Below are positions 1 to 8,722 of a stretch of 64,000 nucleotides of DNA, in pieces; the stretch's first letter is position 1, and every line of letters begins with the position of its first letter. The position numbers and the translations under genes were made by a program. The stretch spans positions 248,001-312,000 of the forward strand of contig CAWDPQ010000010.1 of the NCBI GenBank assembly GCA_963804245.1. The letters run 5' to 3'. The notes beneath the pieces were generated by a model, which saw only the letters and a list, made by a program, of their open reading frames with translations, had not been told where the DNA came from and ran no database searches. The stretch comes from CAWDPQ01 sp963804245 (GTDB lineage Bacteria > Acidobacteriota > Vicinamibacteria > Vicinamibacterales > 2-12-FULL-66-21).

Positions 1-422
1 ACGTAGTAGGTGGGCGGCTGATGAAACCCGATTGCCCAGAGGACGCGGGAGGTGACGACTTCTGATTGGGCCTCAGGACCGAGCTTCACACTCCACTCGA
101 TCCCGTTCGCGTCCTTGACGTCGAATCCCGGACTCCAGCCGCTGGTGTCCCGTGCCACAAACTGGAACACGGTATCCGTCGGCGCGAGTCCGGCGCCACC
201 TGCTCCGTGAAACAGATCTCGCTGCTCGAGGTCAACCGGCTCCTGCCACAGCTCCGCGATACTCGGCGCTGCTCCGGGCAGCACCGGGGCTTGCTGAAGA
301 CGTCGGGCGCAGCCTCCGAGCCCGAGCACCAAACCCAGCGCGAAGACAAGACACAGATGATGGGCCGTGATGAAGGGACCGCGCGGAGCAAGGCCGCAGC
401 AGGGAACCAGGGGGGCAGGCAT
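1..422 (-). CDS. Putative lipoprotein, conserved hypothetical (partial, runs off left edge)
   Basis: Reading the minus strand from an ATG at 422 gives an open frame to the window edge, so the 3' end is missing. The first residues are basic and hydrophobic and lead to a lipobox-like LGLGGCA, suggesting a lipoprotein signal. After it come the stretches IAELWQEPVDLEQRDLFHGA, FVARDTSGWSPGFDVKDANG and IEWSVKLGPEAQSE, which read as a compact globular domain. I do not know a function; similar text occurs in uncharacterised acidobacterial proteins (recollection, not searched). The start lies 3 nt after the stop of the 295-aa gene upstream, so the two are probably co-translated. Confidence 0.7.
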   Translation of the reverse strand, partial: MPAPLVPCCGLAPRGPFITAHHLCLVFALGLVLGLGGCARRLQQAPVLPGAAPSIAELWQEPVDLEQRDLFHGAGGAGLAPTDTVFQFVARDTSGWSPGFDVKDANGIEWSVKLGPEAQSEVVTSRVLWAIGFHQPPTYY

Positions 423-425
423 TGG

Positions 426-1313
426 TCAGCGCTGATCTCGTGACTTCGTAGTGCACGCGTATTTGGCAAACGTGCCGGGCTCGGACTTCCCGCCTCCTTC
501 TCCAGTCAGGTACACCGTGCCGTCCGCCCCCATGGCGACGCCCTCTCCCTGGGCCTCGCCGACCGCCTTCAGATCAACACGGCTTGCGTCCGTCCAATTG
601 CCCGTGAACAGGTCCGTGGCCCGATGTAATGCGAAGCCCTGCCTGGTGCGCAGGACGACCCACGTTCCGTCGGGGGATACGGCTCCGTCGGTAATTCGTT
701 CGGTCTCGGAAGCCTTCCCCGATGCGCGAGGCTTGCCCACACGTTCGAGTTGATGGGTCGTGCCCGGTCGCAGTTCTCGAGGGAAGCGGTACAACCCGAC
801 AGCGTCCGTTTCACCTTTCGTCACGATGAAGAGGCCGCCGTCTGGCGCGGCGAGTAGGGCTTCCGCGTCATGTGCGCCGTCAGGGTACGTCGCATGGAAC
901 GTGTCCTTGACAGCAACGGAGTCCTCAGTGGACGGTTCAGGGACACGATAAATCGTGATGCGCTTGCGCACAGCCTCGTTGTCGCCGATATCTGCGATGT
1001 AGATGCACGAGCCGCCTGGACAAGCTCCAACAGCCACGGCTTCCCAATCGTCGACCTTCACCCCGGACACGCGGACGCGGCCTGTCACCGAGCCTCGTGT
1101 GTCGAGCGCCACGAGTACTGCGTCGCCCGAATCGTTATGCGCCCACAGACGCCCGGGCGAGCGGCGGCTGACCGCGACGCCGCTCGCCTCCGGTAGTTCG
1201 GGGATCCGCACGAGCGCCCCAGCGGCTTGACATTGCGGTGCGGCTGCCTGTTGTGCGATCGACACGGCCGGCGAGGCGACCGATAAGGTCACGATGATCA
1301 GGGCGACCCGCAT
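426..1313 (-). CDS. Exported beta-propeller-like protein of unknown function
   Basis: The 295-aa product starts at the ATG at 1313, which places a signal peptide (MRVALIIVTLSVASPAVSIA) directly at the N-terminus; a longer in-frame ATG at 1355 would bury it. The mature part has repeated strand-rich blocks such as SGVAVSRRSPGRLWAHNDSG, IYIADIGDNEAVRKRITIYR, DAEALLAAPDGGLFIVTKGE and ITDGAVSPDGTWVVLRTR, the look of an SMP30/esterase-like or PE-PGRS-like beta-propeller in the periplasm. No enzyme motif is certain. It is the first gene of a pair with the lipoprotein at the left edge (3 nt gap) and is divergent from the exported pyrophosphatase gene, with a 138-nt shared upstream region. Confidence 0.75.
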   Translation of the reverse strand: MRVALIIVTLSVASPAVSIAQQAAAPQCQAAGALVRIPELPEASGVAVSRRSPGRLWAHNDSGDAVLVALDTRGSVTGRVRVSGVKVDDWEAVAVGACPGGSCIYIADIGDNEAVRKRITIYRVPEPSTEDSVAVKDTFHATYPDGAHDAEALLAAPDGGLFIVTKGETDAVGLYRFPRELRPGTTHQLERVGKPRASGKASETERITDGAVSPDGTWVVLRTRQGFALHRATDLFTGNWTDASRVDLKAVGEAQGEGVAMGADGTVYLTGEGGGKSEPGTFAKYACTTKSRDQR

Positions 1314-1451
1314 GGCGCGTGTCCGATCGTGAAAACACACCTGGCGCATACTCAACGCCTCCTGATTGCACAGTAGCGCGTGACAGATGAACGTCAGATA
1401 AACGTCGGAGCAGTTTGTCGTTCAACGTGCGACTGCGCTTGCATCTAGCTG

Positions 1452-2324
1452 ATGCACACGTCCAGATGGCGCGCGAGTTGCTGGTTACAATCAGAGCGGC
1501 AGCATACGTTGCGGATTTGCCATCTCGTCCCGATCGTCGTTCTGCCATCTGTGCTCGTGGCCCAGAGCCATCAGCCGCCGCTTAAGGTACTGCCTCCATT
1601 GGGCACGACGCAGCTGTCGACCAGCCTTGACGCGGCGACTGGCCACCCGCGGCATATCTGGCGCGACACGCCGCCAGTAAACGACGATGGGACGGTCAAC
1701 GCCTACATCGAGATCTCGCGCGGCGACCGCCGCAAATGGGAGTTCGACATGCGCGCGAACGCGCGCGCCATCGATCGTGTGATTGCAGAGGACATCGGCG
1801 GGTATCCCGTCAACTACGGGTTCGTGCCGCAGACGATCTCCTACGATGGGGATCCGTTCGATGCCCTCGTACTCGGACCTGCGTTGCCCGGCGGAGATGT
1901 CGTACGCGGAGCGATCATCGGGTTGATGTACATGGAAGACGAGAAAGGGATCGATTCGAAAGTCGTCCTGTCTCCCATCAGCCGGGCTGGGAGCCCACGC
2001 TATCAGCTGACGGTCAAGGAGCGCGAGACGATAGCGGAGTACTTCCGAAGGTACAAGCGTAATGAACCTGGGAAGTTCTCCAACGTGCCAGGCTGGGGCT
2101 CGATCGCTGAAGGGCGCGCGCATGTGACGACGACTCGTGCCTTTTTCCGAGAGTGCCGGATGCGGTGCCGGCGAACCGTGTCACATCGGGCAGTCCCCTT
2201 GAGCGAGCAGCCCTCACATGCGCCCCGTTTAGGGTCCAGACGCGTCTTCGCGTTCGTCGCCACAATCGCGTTCCGTGGGACATTTGAGAAGCTGCCTCAA
2301 GATACGTGTCGGAGCCACAGATGA
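1452..2324 (+). CDS. Exported family-I inorganic pyrophosphatase
   Basis: This encodes a family I (Ppa-type) inorganic pyrophosphatase, which hydrolyses PPi to two phosphates. The signature DGDPFDALV with its three metal-binding aspartates is intact, as are EISRGDRRKWEFDM near the N-terminal side, YPVNYGFVP, and the DEKGIDSKV region. Unlike cytosolic Ppa it has a hydrophobic leader ending LPSVLVAQ, so it is probably exported. A TTG at 1509 would put this leader right at the N-terminus and may be the true start; the ATG at 1452 is the conventional choice. Homology fades after FFRECR, about residue 227; the last 60 residues are basic and low in pattern, so a missed stop or frame change there is possible. 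Confidence 0.8.
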   Translation: MHTSRWRASCWLQSERQHTLRICHLVPIVVLPSVLVAQSHQPPLKVLPPLGTTQLSTSLDAATGHPRHIWRDTPPVNDDGTVNAYIEISRGDRRKWEFDMRANARAIDRVIAEDIGGYPVNYGFVPQTISYDGDPFDALVLGPALPGGDVVRGAIIGLMYMEDEKGIDSKVVLSPISRAGSPRYQLTVKERETIAEYFRRYKRNEPGKFSNVPGWGSIAEGRAHVTTTRAFFRECRMRCRRTVSHRAVPLSEQPSHAPRLGSRRVFAFVATIAFRGTFEKLPQDTCRSHR

Positions 2325-2545
2325 ATTGACAGGCTCCCTCGATGCCGAAATAGTACTGTCCGCCATCTGTTCTCGAACCGTTCATAGATCACACCGCGAC
2401 GGACCGGAGGGAGAAGACGATGAAGCCGAAGCTTTGCTTTTGGGTTCATGGGTCTGACCGATCTGCTGCCGGCCAGCCTTCAAGGGAAGTTTCATGCCGA
2501 GCTGATCGCCGGCGGACGACTCCAACCCCGTTTTCATCGAAGCCG

Positions 2546-4795
2546 ATGAAATGCTTACTCAATCCCGGATTGTTAACGCTCTCACTGCTCGCCGGCTGTG
2601 CGGCCAATCCGCCGTCGCCAGGCACCGGAGGTCAGCCTGCGTTCCGGGTTCGAACTGACTTCAGAGCAGCCTTGAATTCGGATCAGGGCTGGGCCGGAGC
2701 GCTCAATGAGAACGTCAGCGTCCCCGCCGACCGGCCCTTCCGCGTTCGTCTCGAAGTGGAGCAGCCGCCCGGCGCCGAGGCCCGCGCGCCGTTTCGACTT
2801 CAGTACCGGCGGAACGGAGATGGCTGGACCGACGTCGAAGCGCACGATTTCCCGCACCCTGTGCGCGAACTCGAACTGGACTTCGCAAAGGTTGAAGTTG
2901 GCGCGACACCCGAGGGCTGGAGCGTCACCCAGGGCGGTGCCACTGGCATGGTTGTGGCTTCGGACGGACGGGAAAAGGTCGTGCGGGCCCGCGCGGCCCG
3001 GGAATCCCTCACTAGTCTCTACACCACGCCATGGGCCGCGACCGAATTCGCGGCAGCATTTCGACTGCCCGCCGGAAACCGAAATGGCCTTGGATTCGTT
3101 TTCGGCTATGTAGACGCCGCAAACCACTGGCGCGTTTTTCTCGATCCCGGCGCCGGCGCCATTCGTGTGAGCCGGTTCGTCAATGGAACGGAGACCGTCG
3201 CGACAGTGAAGCGAACCGCGATCACCGTGGGCCGATGGCACGAAATCGAAATCCAAACCGAGGACAACAAGGTCGAAGTCAGCTATGACGATGGGGCCTT
3301 GGAGCTGGAGGTTGAACTCGGAACCACCATGCCGCCGTCCCCATTCGGGTTCCACGTCCCGGCCAACAACACCGCCGAATTTCGGAGCTTCACTGCAGCG
3401 GGCGAAGCCAGAACTCCCCGTGTGAGCATCGTCTCCTGCCCGGCATATGAGCATGGCGCTGCGACCACCGACCTCCTGACGGGTTCCTCCGCCCGATTCC
3501 AGGCCGGCGCCGGCATCAGTTCCGCCGAGCGCACCCCGTCATCGAGCGCTGCGGGCTCACACGCCGAGTTCGAGTGGGCGCTGGTCATCCGTCGCTATGC
3601 CGACGGCGCCGTTGCCAATGAAGAGGGCGACTCGTTCGAGCTCAGGATGGTTGACGCTGGCGGCGCCGCGTTCGGCGGATCGCGGAACCCGGTGCTCCGG
3701 CTCATGATCCCGCCCGGTCATGTCGGAGGAACCTTCGTGGAGACGCCCGGCCGCATCGGTCCATGGCAGGCCCACAATGGCGACTTGTACTTCATCATGG
3801 AGCCGGCGGAGACGGACAACGTGTTCATGATGACCAAGTCGACCGACAACGGAGCCACCTGGCGAGAGGTCGACGGAGCAAACCGCCCTGAAACGAACGA
3901 CCTCGAATCGGTCGATGCGTGGCCGGTGAAGGATACGATTCACATCATTCATCAGGTAACCGGATCGACCCGCTATCACACGTTCCGCACGTCCGACCAC
4001 CCGACGCAGCCCGATACGTGGGGCGTTCGCGATGAAGTTGCGGCCACGGCACCCTCTGTCGCCCAGGCAGCGACGCTCGCCATGCGATCGGATGGAAGCA
4101 TGGTCACGTTCTATGTCGCGGACACAGTCCACTACAACATCCGCTCCTCCGGAGGCACCTGGGGTGCAGACACCGTCCTCGACCCTGGAGTCGCTCCGAA
4201 ATCAGCCGGTCCCAGGGCGGTGCTCGGCGCCAACGACACCGTGCACGTCGCCTACTATGGCGTCGACGGCACAATCTGGTATCGGCGGCTGCTGCGCGAC
4301 GGCACCTTCACGCAGAGGCAGCGGCTGGCGTCGGGCCTGGGCACTACGCGCGCTGAATACGGAACGGTGCTGCCGCTCGTCTTCATTCCCCGGACCAACA
4401 CGGTCGTGATCATCTACCGGCAATCCGACGGCCGGCTCTGGGAGCGGCGTGTCGTCAGTGACGGAACGCCAACGCCGGCAGTGCAGGTCACCGACCGCGT
4501 CGTCATCCAGGACGCCGTCGACTCGCAGCAGCCCGCGGCAGATGCGGTGGTGGATGGAGAAATGGTTCGCGTTCTGTTCATCGAGGAATCGTCGCGGAGC
4601 ATCTTCAGCACGCATGACAACGCCGGCTGGCAGCCCTCGACTCTCCGCGTCGACAATATTCTCGGGTCCTGGATCCGCGGGAATGTGTACACGCGCCGGG
4701 ACGGAAAGAAGGTCCACGGTTACATCTACGACGCCGGCTCGGATGGCGGGGCCGGCATGAACCGCTTGGGCGAGATCGTATTAGGCACCCGGTGA
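2546..4795 (+). CDS. Large lipoprotein with jelly-roll and sialidase-like propeller
   Basis: The ATG at 2546 places a lipoprotein signal at the N-terminus (SLLAGCAAN, Cys about residue 17); the longer frame from 2420 would add 42 unlikely residues. The 749-aa protein reads as an N-terminal beta-sandwich, a concanavalin-like domain around residues 105-285 (LGFVFGYVDAANHWRVFLDP, WHEIEIQTEDNKVEVSYDDG), and a C-terminal propeller from about 400. The propeller carries an Asp-box-like STDNGATW and further blades (DTVHVAYYGVDGTIWYRRLL). Asp-box propellers occur in sialidases and in non-catalytic carbohydrate-binding proteins; I see no catalytic arginine triad, so substrate binding or an unknown glycan activity is inferred. 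It is monocistronic, followed by a convergent operon. Confidence 0.75.
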   Translation: MKCLLNPGLLTLSLLAGCAANPPSPGTGGQPAFRVRTDFRAALNSDQGWAGALNENVSVPADRPFRVRLEVEQPPGAEARAPFRLQYRRNGDGWTDVEAHDFPHPVRELELDFAKVEVGATPEGWSVTQGGATGMVVASDGREKVVRARAARESLTSLYTTPWAATEFAAAFRLPAGNRNGLGFVFGYVDAANHWRVFLDPGAGAIRVSRFVNGTETVATVKRTAITVGRWHEIEIQTEDNKVEVSYDDGALELEVELGTTMPPSPFGFHVPANNTAEFRSFTAAGEARTPRVSIVSCPAYEHGAATTDLLTGSSARFQAGAGISSAERTPSSSAAGSHAEFEWALVIRRYADGAVANEEGDSFELRMVDAGGAAFGGSRNPVLRLMIPPGHVGGTFVETPGRIGPWQAHNGDLYFIMEPAETDNVFMMTKSTDNGATWREVDGANRPETNDLESVDAWPVKDTIHIIHQVTGSTRYHTFRTSDHPTQPDTWGVRDEVAATAPSVAQAATLAMRSDGSMVTFYVADTVHYNIRSSGGTWGADTVLDPGVAPKSAGPRAVLGANDTVHVAYYGVDGTIWYRRLLRDGTFTQRQRLASGLGTTRAEYGTVLPLVFIPRTNTVVIIYRQSDGRLWERRVVSDGTPTPAVQVTDRVVIQDAVDSQQPAADAVVDGEMVRVLFIEESSRSIFSTHDNAGWQPSTLRVDNILGSWIRGNVYTRRDGKKVHGYIYDAGSDGGAGMNRLGEIVLGTR

Positions 4796-4863
4796 CGGCC
4801 GAGGCTCATCGGTCATAGGCTGCTTCTCGCCGTGTACAGCCTGACGAAGCCGTTCGGCGGCTC

Positions 4864-4897
4864 TAAGGTTCCTGAACCGTAGAACGTTGGAACCTTA
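4864..4897. terminator. Inverted repeat at the 3' end of the PspA/ABC operon
   Basis: TAAGGTTCC at 4864-4872 is perfectly complemented by GGAACCTTA at 4889-4897, with a 16-nt loop. The right arm overlaps the stop codon of the last operon gene (4895-4897), and the left arm lies beyond it in the convergent intergenic gap. It may act as a terminator or mRNA 3' stabiliser. The words GGTTCC/GGTTCTAA also recur in the repeat at 12086-12132, so it may instead be a remnant of that repeat family. Confidence 0.4.
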
Positions 4898-5185
4898 CTT
4901 GGAAAACGCCATCCGCGCCCGCTCGGCGTGGAGCTCGTGCAGCAGCCGCATCACGTTGTAGGCCGTGAGCTCCACCAGCGCCGTCGTCACCTTCGCGTGC
5001 AGATCGTCGCTGAGCTCGGGCTCGAGCCGCTTCATTGCCGCGGTCAGGCGCTGCTCTTGGGCTTCGAGCTCCTTCTTCTCGACCACGCCGTCGGCCATGG
5101 CGCTCGTAAAGGAATCCAGCTTGGACAGCTGCTCCTGAATCACCGGATGCTCTGCCCGCTCATCGAACCAGCTCGTCCGCGCCAT
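4895..5185 (-). CDS. Small all-helical protein, last gene of the PspA/ABC/AAA operon
   Basis: The 96-aa product has a strong ribosome binding site (GGAGG five bases before the ATG at 5185) and starts 12 nt after the AAA+ gene. It is soluble and strongly helical, with heptad-like spacing (VIQEQLSKLDSFTSAMADGV, VEKKELEAQEQRLTAAMKRL) and no signal peptide or membrane segment. I do not recognise a family. Its position and spacing suggest an accessory or adaptor of the AAA+ ATPase. Confidence 0.75.
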   Translation of the reverse strand: MARTSWFDERAEHPVIQEQLSKLDSFTSAMADGVVEKKELEAQEQRLTAAMKRLEPELSDDLHAKVTTALVELTAYNVMRLLHELHAERARMAFSK

Positions 5186-5197
5186 CGTAACCTCCGA

Positions 5198-6991
5198 CTA
5201 GAGTTCCGAAACCAGTTGCTTCAGCGCGGTGAGTCGCGCCTGCAGTTGAGTACGTCCACCTTCGCCATCAATCTTCTTGAGTACGGCCGCCGGCAGGAAT
5301 TGTCGATCGGTGCATTCGACGATGGCCGCCGTCTCCTGTAGCTCCCTTTCCAATCCTTGCGTGGATGGCAGGAACTGCGACACGACTTCCGCCAGTGCTT
5401 CGCGCGTGACGTGCGTCTGGCCAGCGAGGAGCGACTTCCTCCAGGCTCGGCCGACCATGCCCTCGATATCCGCACCCGACAGGTGACCACGCTGCGGGAT
5501 GGACGGCACGTCCTCGGGCGCCAGACGTGACCCGAGCTTTTTCGCGAGAATGACGAACATGTGCCGGATTTCGTCCTCGTCCGTCGGGTAGAACAGCGGG
5601 ATGTGAACCTCGGCCCGTCCCTGGCGCTTGAGATCGATCGGCAGCAGATCCGGACGCGCGGTCAGCAGCATCCAGATGATTCGACCCCTGTAACGCGTGT
5701 CTCCCATCTGCGACGCGATCATGCCGAAGACGCGGCTCGAGGTGCCGGAGTCGCCATCCTGTTCCCGGCTGCCCAGCGCGGCGTCCGCTTCATCCACGAC
5801 CACGACGACCGGTCCCATGGCGCGCAGCACCGACAACACGCGCTCGAGGTTTCCTTCCGTCTCGCCGACGTACTTGGAGCGGAAGTTCTTGAGCATGACG
5901 CACGGCACGCCAATCTCGCCGCTCGCGCACTGCGCGAGAAACGACTTGCCGGTGCCGACAGGACCGCACAGCAAATAGCCCATGGGCAGGCTGTCCAGCG
6001 CTCCGCGCTTGAGAAGCTCGGCGTCTTCACGCAGCCGGGCTTTTGCCGCCTCGTGGCCGACGACGGTATCGAGCGTCCACTTCGGTTCGATGAATTCGAG
6101 CACACCGCGGCACTGCCGCTCGATCAGCCGCTTCTTGGACGCGCGGAAGACGTTTCCATCGAGCCGGCGGCCGCTCTCCCGCGCTGACTGAATCAGGACG
6201 TTGAGATCGGTGAGCGAGATGCCGGCGGTCAGCCCGGCGAGGCTCGAGGCGTCGAAGTCAGAGAACGACGCCAGCTCCTTCGCATCGATGCTCGTCGTGA
6301 CGAATCGCTCCCGCTCGGATGTCTCAGGCAGCGGGACCTCGATCGCGGCGACGTGCGGATTGCCGGTCAGCCGTTCGCTGAGATCGGCAAGCTTCTCGTC
6401 GATCATCACGAACGCCATGTTCAGCCGCTTCACGTGCGGGCTGGTGGCCCAGTTCAGCATCGTGACGAGATGCGACGAGGCCTGGGCGTTCAGGCGGCCT
6501 GGCTCACCGGACGGGAAGACATACGATGCCTGGTCCAGAATGAACGCCAGGCTCAGCCGGTCGGCCTCCGGTGCCATGATGTTCGTTCGTACGAAGCGAT
6601 CGAGCAGCGCAAAGGTGGCCGCCGGATCCTTCGGCAGCGCACTCAGGTCGCCGACTTTGCGATTCGCGAGCGCGACCATGTCTTTCAACCGCTGCTCGTC
6701 GCGTCCGGCCAGGACGCGGAGCCCGCGGCCGAGATCGTAGTGGAGGACCAGCGACCAGCGGCCAAAGAGCTGCTCGGCGAGGAATTCCGAGAGGACGCCG
6801 TACCGTCCGTCGGCCCCGTCGCCGATACGAACGTAGTCGTAGGTGTTTCCGTGCAGCACGAACGCCGCCGTCGTTCCCGAGAAATACAGCTCGGCGACCT
6901 GCGCCGCCCACGGGGTCGACCATTTGGAGCGCTGCTTCAGGGCATCCCGCCCGGCGCTCACCGCGGTGTCGGTCGGGCGATCAGGCATCAT
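5198..6991 (-). CDS. AAA+ ATPase of the CDC48/Vps4-like classical clade
   Basis: This 597-aa cytosolic protein has a complete C-terminal AAA+ module: Walker A GPVGTGKS at 343-350, a pore-loop/second-region segment RSKYVGETEG near 371, Walker B VVVVVDEADA with D400/E401, sensor-1 region LLTARPDLL, and the arginine-finger segment LKRQGRAE near 454. SKYVGETE is the hallmark spelling of the CDC48, Vps4 and FtsH type classical AAA clade. Residues 40-230 look like a second, degenerate AAA module (DEK around 198, no P-loop), an arrangement also seen in Ycf46-like proteins. It overlaps the upstream membrane coiled-coil gene by 8-11 nt (two adjacent ATGs, 6991 and 6988). In an operon with a PspA protein it is a candidate disassembly motor for that polymer (inference). 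Confidence 0.9.
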   Translation of the reverse strand: MMPDRPTDTAVSAGRDALKQRSKWSTPWAAQVAELYFSGTTAAFVLHGNTYDYVRIGDGADGRYGVLSEFLAEQLFGRWSLVLHYDLGRGLRVLAGRDEQRLKDMVALANRKVGDLSALPKDPAATFALLDRFVRTNIMAPEADRLSLAFILDQASYVFPSGEPGRLNAQASSHLVTMLNWATSPHVKRLNMAFVMIDEKLADLSERLTGNPHVAAIEVPLPETSERERFVTTSIDAKELASFSDFDASSLAGLTAGISLTDLNVLIQSARESGRRLDGNVFRASKKRLIERQCRGVLEFIEPKWTLDTVVGHEAAKARLREDAELLKRGALDSLPMGYLLCGPVGTGKSFLAQCASGEIGVPCVMLKNFRSKYVGETEGNLERVLSVLRAMGPVVVVVDEADAALGSREQDGDSGTSSRVFGMIASQMGDTRYRGRIIWMLLTARPDLLPIDLKRQGRAEVHIPLFYPTDEDEIRHMFVILAKKLGSRLAPEDVPSIPQRGHLSGADIEGMVGRAWRKSLLAGQTHVTREALAEVVSQFLPSTQGLERELQETAAIVECTDRQFLPAAVLKKIDGEGGRTQLQARLTALKQLVSEL

Positions 6992-7901
6992 GCCGCAGCA
7001 CCTCGCGGAGATCCGATTCGAGGATCGGTGGTGGCTCCTGCAGTTCGTCCGCCAGACCAGTCAGGTGCTGCAGCTCGCTCACAGCTTTTTCGGTTTGCCG
7101 CATGCTTTCGGCCGCCGAATCGACCTGCGTGCTCAGGAAGTCCGGATCTTGACGGTTCACCGCCATTTCGGCGAGCGCCTGAATCTTTCCCTCGATGCGA
7201 TCGAGCTCGATTGACACGAATTGAGCATTCTTTCGCGCGCGCTCGGAGTTATCGAGCCGCAGCTCCGCCATGGCCACGCTGTCCTGCAGCGAGCGTACGA
7301 CCCGGTCGTCGCCAGCGGTCTGAGCGGCTGCCAGGTCTTTTCGCAGCTGTTCCAGGCGAGCCTTGATCTCCTGGTTGTCCATCGTTGCCAGGAACCTGTC
7401 GAGCGCGGTTTTCGAGAGGAGCAGTCGAAGGAACAACCACAGCAGCCGGTCGAGTCCCGGCGTGCGAATTTCTTCTGCGCCGCTGGCATCGCTTGCGGTT
7501 CCGCGAACGCCGACGGCAATGGCGCGCATCTCTACACAACGCGCATGCAATCGCTCAAAGCGCCGGCGGGCATCAGCGGGCAGGCCGCCGAGCATGGCGA
7601 CCAATGACGGCTGCGGCTCTGCGGCGACCGCATCAGCTTTCGGTCGTCCCTGCCCGTGCACCTTGGCGTCGATTGCCGCCCGGAAGCGGGGCATCCTGAT
7701 GAGACCGGCGAGATAGGTCAGCTCTCCGGCCGCGACCAACGGCAGCAGCACGCCGGGAAGGGGCGTGAGCGCAGCGCCGGCCACGCCACCGAGGAAGAAG
7801 AGCAGGTTCCACCGGAACAGAAAGGCTTCCCTCAGATAGTCCTTCAGGCTGGCGCCGGACTGGGCGGTCGGTGGCGGACCGTCGCGGACAGGTGCTGCCA
7901 T
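6981..7901 (-). CDS. Two-TM membrane protein with cytoplasmic coiled coil
   Basis: The 306-aa product has two hydrophobic segments at about residues 29-48 (FRWNLLFFLGGVAGAALTPL) and 50-68 (GVLLPLVAAGELTYLAGLI). A mostly helical remainder follows, with two clear coiled-coil blocks (DNQEIKARLEQLRKDLAAAQ; MAELRLDNSERARKNAQFVS) up to about residue 285. There is no enzyme motif. It begins 2 nt after the ABC ATPase stop and overlaps the AAA+ gene start, so the three are tightly co-translated. It is well placed to be the membrane receptor linking the AAA+ protein, or the PspA polymer, to the inner membrane (inference). The family is unrecognised. Confidence 0.8.
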   Translation of the reverse strand: MAAPVRDGPPPTAQSGASLKDYLREAFLFRWNLLFFLGGVAGAALTPLPGVLLPLVAAGELTYLAGLIRMPRFRAAIDAKVHGQGRPKADAVAAEPQPSLVAMLGGLPADARRRFERLHARCVEMRAIAVGVRGTASDASGAEEIRTPGLDRLLWLFLRLLLSKTALDRFLATMDNQEIKARLEQLRKDLAAAQTAGDDRVVRSLQDSVAMAELRLDNSERARKNAQFVSIELDRIEGKIQALAEMAVNRQDPDFLSTQVDSAAESMRQTEKAVSELQHLTGLADELQEPPPILESDLREVLRHDA

Positions 7902-7903
7902 GG

Positions 7904-8722
7904 TTAGTCGCCGGCGCGTTTGGAAGACTCGAGCGTGTCGATCGTATCGCGGATCTCGAACACGAGATCGATGAACGCCTTCTCGCGCTGCATCTCCTTC
8001 GCCGGGCGATCGGGTGGCGGCACTTTCATTTCACGAAGAATCGTACCGGGCGACGACGAGAAAATGTACACCCGGTCGCCGAGGTAGACGGCCTCTTCGA
8101 TCGAGTGGGTGACGAAGAACACCGTCGCCTGCGCCTCGCGCCACAGGCTGACGAGCAGCTCCTGCATGTTCAGCCGGGTGCCAGGATCGAGCGCACCAAA
8201 CGGTTCGTCCATCAGGATGATTCGCGGCGACAGGATGAGTGTCCGCGCGATCGCGACGCGCTGCCGCATGCCTCCCGAGAGGTCGCTCGGATACTTCCGC
8301 GCATCACGCTTGACGTCGAGCCCGACCTTGGCAATCCATTCGCGGGCGCGCTCGCGGCGCTCGCGCGTCGGAACACCGCGACATTCGAGGCCAAACGCCA
8401 CGTTGTCTTCGACGGTCCGGTTGTCGAACGACGTGTAGTCCTGAAACACCATCCCGCGATCGGCGCCAGGCCGTTCGACCGGCTTCTCCGCGACCAGGAC
8501 ACTCCCTTCGCTCGCCGGGTGGTGTGGCGGCAATCCCGCGATCAGCCTCAACACCGTCGACTTGCCGCAGCCGGAGGGCCCGAGAATCGCAATGAACTCG
8601 CCTTTGCCCGGCCAGTCTTCGACCTTGAACGTGACGTCACGGATGACCGTGAAATCTCCAAACCGCTTGGTCACGCCACGGAACTCGACGATGCATGGAC
8701 ATTCGGCCGTCACGCTGGTCAT
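7904..8722 (-). CDS. ABC transporter ATPase, SsuB/TauB/NrtD type
   Basis: I take the ATG at 8722 as the start because it overlaps the permease stop (ATGA, 4 nt) and gives a 272-aa protein; the open frame continues upstream to 9433 only as a shadow of the permease. All motifs of an active ATPase are present: Walker A GPSGCGKST at 48-56, Q-loop MVFQD near 94, signature LSGGMRQR at 148-155, Walker B ILMDEP at 169-174 and the H-loop histidine in FVTHS near 206. The closest type is the nitrate/sulfonate/taurine importer ATPase. In this operon it pairs with the permease and the anchored substrate-binding/OmpA fusion. Confidence 0.93.
   Translation of the reverse strand: MTSVTAECPCIVEFRGVTKRFGDFTVIRDVTFKVEDWPGKGEFIAILGPSGCGKSTVLRLIAGLPPHHPASEGSVLVAEKPVERPGADRGMVFQDYTSFDNRTVEDNVAFGLECRGVPTRERRERAREWIAKVGLDVKRDARKYPSDLSGGMRQRVAIARTLILSPRIILMDEPFGALDPGTRLNMQELLVSLWREAQATVFFVTHSIEEAVYLGDRVYIFSSSPGTILREMKVPPPDRPAKEMQREKAFIDLVFEIRDTIDTLESSKRAGD

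Noticed and set aside
2420..2545. Upstream 42-codon extension of the propeller lipoprotein
   Set aside because: It would bury the lipoprotein signal at residue 43; the ATG at 2546 puts it at the N-terminus.
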